Notes under the pieces: model-generated
Databases searched by the model: none
What the model saw: only the letters and a program-made list of their open reading frames with translations
Told to the model about the DNA's origin: nothing
Shown: piece after piece, positions 31,538 through 32,296 of the stretch
Layout: the number at the start of each line of letters is the position of its first letter
Position numbering within the stretch: the first letter of the stretch is position 1
NCBI GenBank assembly: GCA_001566745.1
Contig: KQ964427.1
Location: 202,360-234,655, forward strand
Origin: Conidiobolus coronatus NRRL 28638
Lineage: Eukaryota; Entomophthoromycota; Entomophthoromycetes; Entomophthorales; Conidiobolaceae
DNA: 32,296 nt
Reading direction: 5' to 3'
Program-made: the position numbers and the translations under genes

Positions 31538-32296
31538 ATGTCAAGTGAAGATTATAATAGTTCACCAAATTTAAGCTCAGACGACGAAGCACCTGAGAAT
31601 AAGAGAACAAGATACAACAGAGACTCACATGTTTATGGCGTATTTGGAGATGACGAAGAAGATAGGAATACAAGGCCAATTCGCAGAAAAGAAGTAAGTT
31701 TTGTTTCTTCCACTAATGAACCAGAAAACTTGAATAATGGCGAATTATCAGAAGAAGATGAAAGACCTTCTTTTTCAGCCTTTACTGAAAATGGAAGCAG
31801 AGTACTTGGAGATGAAACTACAGAAATACCGGAATATGAAGAAAGTGAGCATGCTTCAGAACAATCTCCCCTTGAAAATGGGCAAGAAAGCACTTTTGTC
31901 AAACCTGTTCACAAGTTATCTAAAGGATTTGGAAAATTTGGTGGATCTTCTAGCGGATTTGGTTTGAAATTTTTGAAAAAGTTTGGATATAAAGAGGGTC
32001 AAGGTCTTGGAAGCAAAGGGCAAGGTCTTGCAGAACCAATCCTTCCGAACGTTAGAAAAGATTATAAAGCTGGTATAGCACATGGAGGTGCTTCTGAAAT
32101 GGATAATTATACTCGAAAACTTGAAAAGCAGAGGTTTAATAAGCCTGATGATTCGTCTGATGAAGATGACAAAGATGGCTCCACTTCTGGAGGCTTAAAC
32201 AGACGAGTTAAATTTAAAAAGCCCAAGGTTCAGTTCAAATCGTTTAGACAAACTCTAGATGAAATTGATCAAAGGAATATAAAACAGCAAAAAGTT
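31538..32296 (+). CDS. NTR1: G-patch splicing factor of the TFIP11/Ntr1 family, 3' end beyond window
   Basis: Family members activate the DEAH helicase Prp43 through the G-patch to dismantle the post-splicing intron-lariat spliceosome. The frame is open from the ATG at 31538 to the window edge: 253 codons, no stop and no intron needed. The N-terminus is acidic and holds HVYGVFGDDEED (31-42), the TFIP11 N-terminal signature. A glycine/phenylalanine stretch (KGFGKFGGSSSGFGLKF) leads into the G-patch at about 140-184: KFLKKFGYKEGQGLG, then GQGLAEPI, matching GxGLG...G...PI. Charged, low-complexity sequence follows (DDSSDEDDKDG) before a basic stretch. Family members are about 700-840 aa, so roughly two thirds is missing here. 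Other G-patch proteins are less likely because of the YGVF motif. Confidence 0.87.
   Translation, partial: MSSEDYNSSPNLSSDDEAPENKRTRYNRDSHVYGVFGDDEEDRNTRPIRRKEVSFVSSTNEPENLNNGELSEEDERPSFSAFTENGSRVLGDETTEIPEYEESEHASEQSPLENGQESTFVKPVHKLSKGFGKFGGSSSGFGLKFLKKFGYKEGQGLGSKGQGLAEPILPNVRKDYKAGIAHGGASEMDNYTRKLEKQRFNKPDDSSDEDDKDGSTSGGLNRRVKFKKPKVQFKSFRQTLDEIDQRNIKQQKV

Overview
The window is nuclear DNA from an intron-containing, strongly AT-rich fungus. It holds eleven protein genes, all of ordinary eukaryotic families. Several are fungal in form: a Vam7-type PX-SNARE, a Laa1-sized HEATR5 protein, a 14-KH Scp160 and a mitochondrial Mct1. Introns are short (about 50-60 nt, one of about 109), begin GTATNN or GTAANN, end in AG, and crowd into the 5' ends of genes. 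Intron-poor genes, long AT-rich spacers and a DUF1636 protein suggest an early-diverging (zygomycete-type) lineage, but the species cannot be named from this sequence. A 240-nt run of N shows this is a draft scaffold, so single-base frame problems may be assembly errors.

Left part (1-9445). Three genes lie on the minus strand: methylthioribose-1-phosphate isomerase (MRI1), a short B-type cyclin, and an ER-type GH47 alpha-1,2-mannosidase. The mannosidase's membrane anchor is in a small upstream exon. A spacer of about 2 kb, read divergently, leads to a plus-strand VAM7-like PX-SNARE gene. That gene converges on a minus-strand gene for a basic AT-hook protein full of CDK-type sites, whose frame is broken once.

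Middle (10781-19253). A minus-strand SF3B4/HSH49 splicing factor shares a divergent promoter with LAA1, the very long HEAT-repeat AP-1 cofactor. LAA1 converges on a minus-strand gene for a membrane-anchored DUF1636 cysteine-rich protein.

Right part (21383-32296). SCP160 (vigilin), MCT1 (mitochondrial malonyl-CoA:ACP transacylase) and the 5' part of an NTR1/TFIP11 G-patch splicing factor lie in tandem on the plus strand. The SCP160-MCT1 spacer of about 3.6 kb carries two copies of a small terminal-inverted-repeat element with mariner-like TA ends.

The genes do not form one pathway. They are housekeeping genes of methionine salvage, cell cycle, N-glycan trimming, vacuole fusion, splicing, clathrin traffic, translation-associated RNA binding and mitochondrial fatty acid synthesis. 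The points most worth a second look are a histidine at the SNARE zero layer of the Vam7-like protein, the anchored DUF1636 protein, two 9-nt initiator exons in adjacent genes, the unresolved exon junction in the mannosidase, and the TIR element pair. I found no convincing new multi-gene system.
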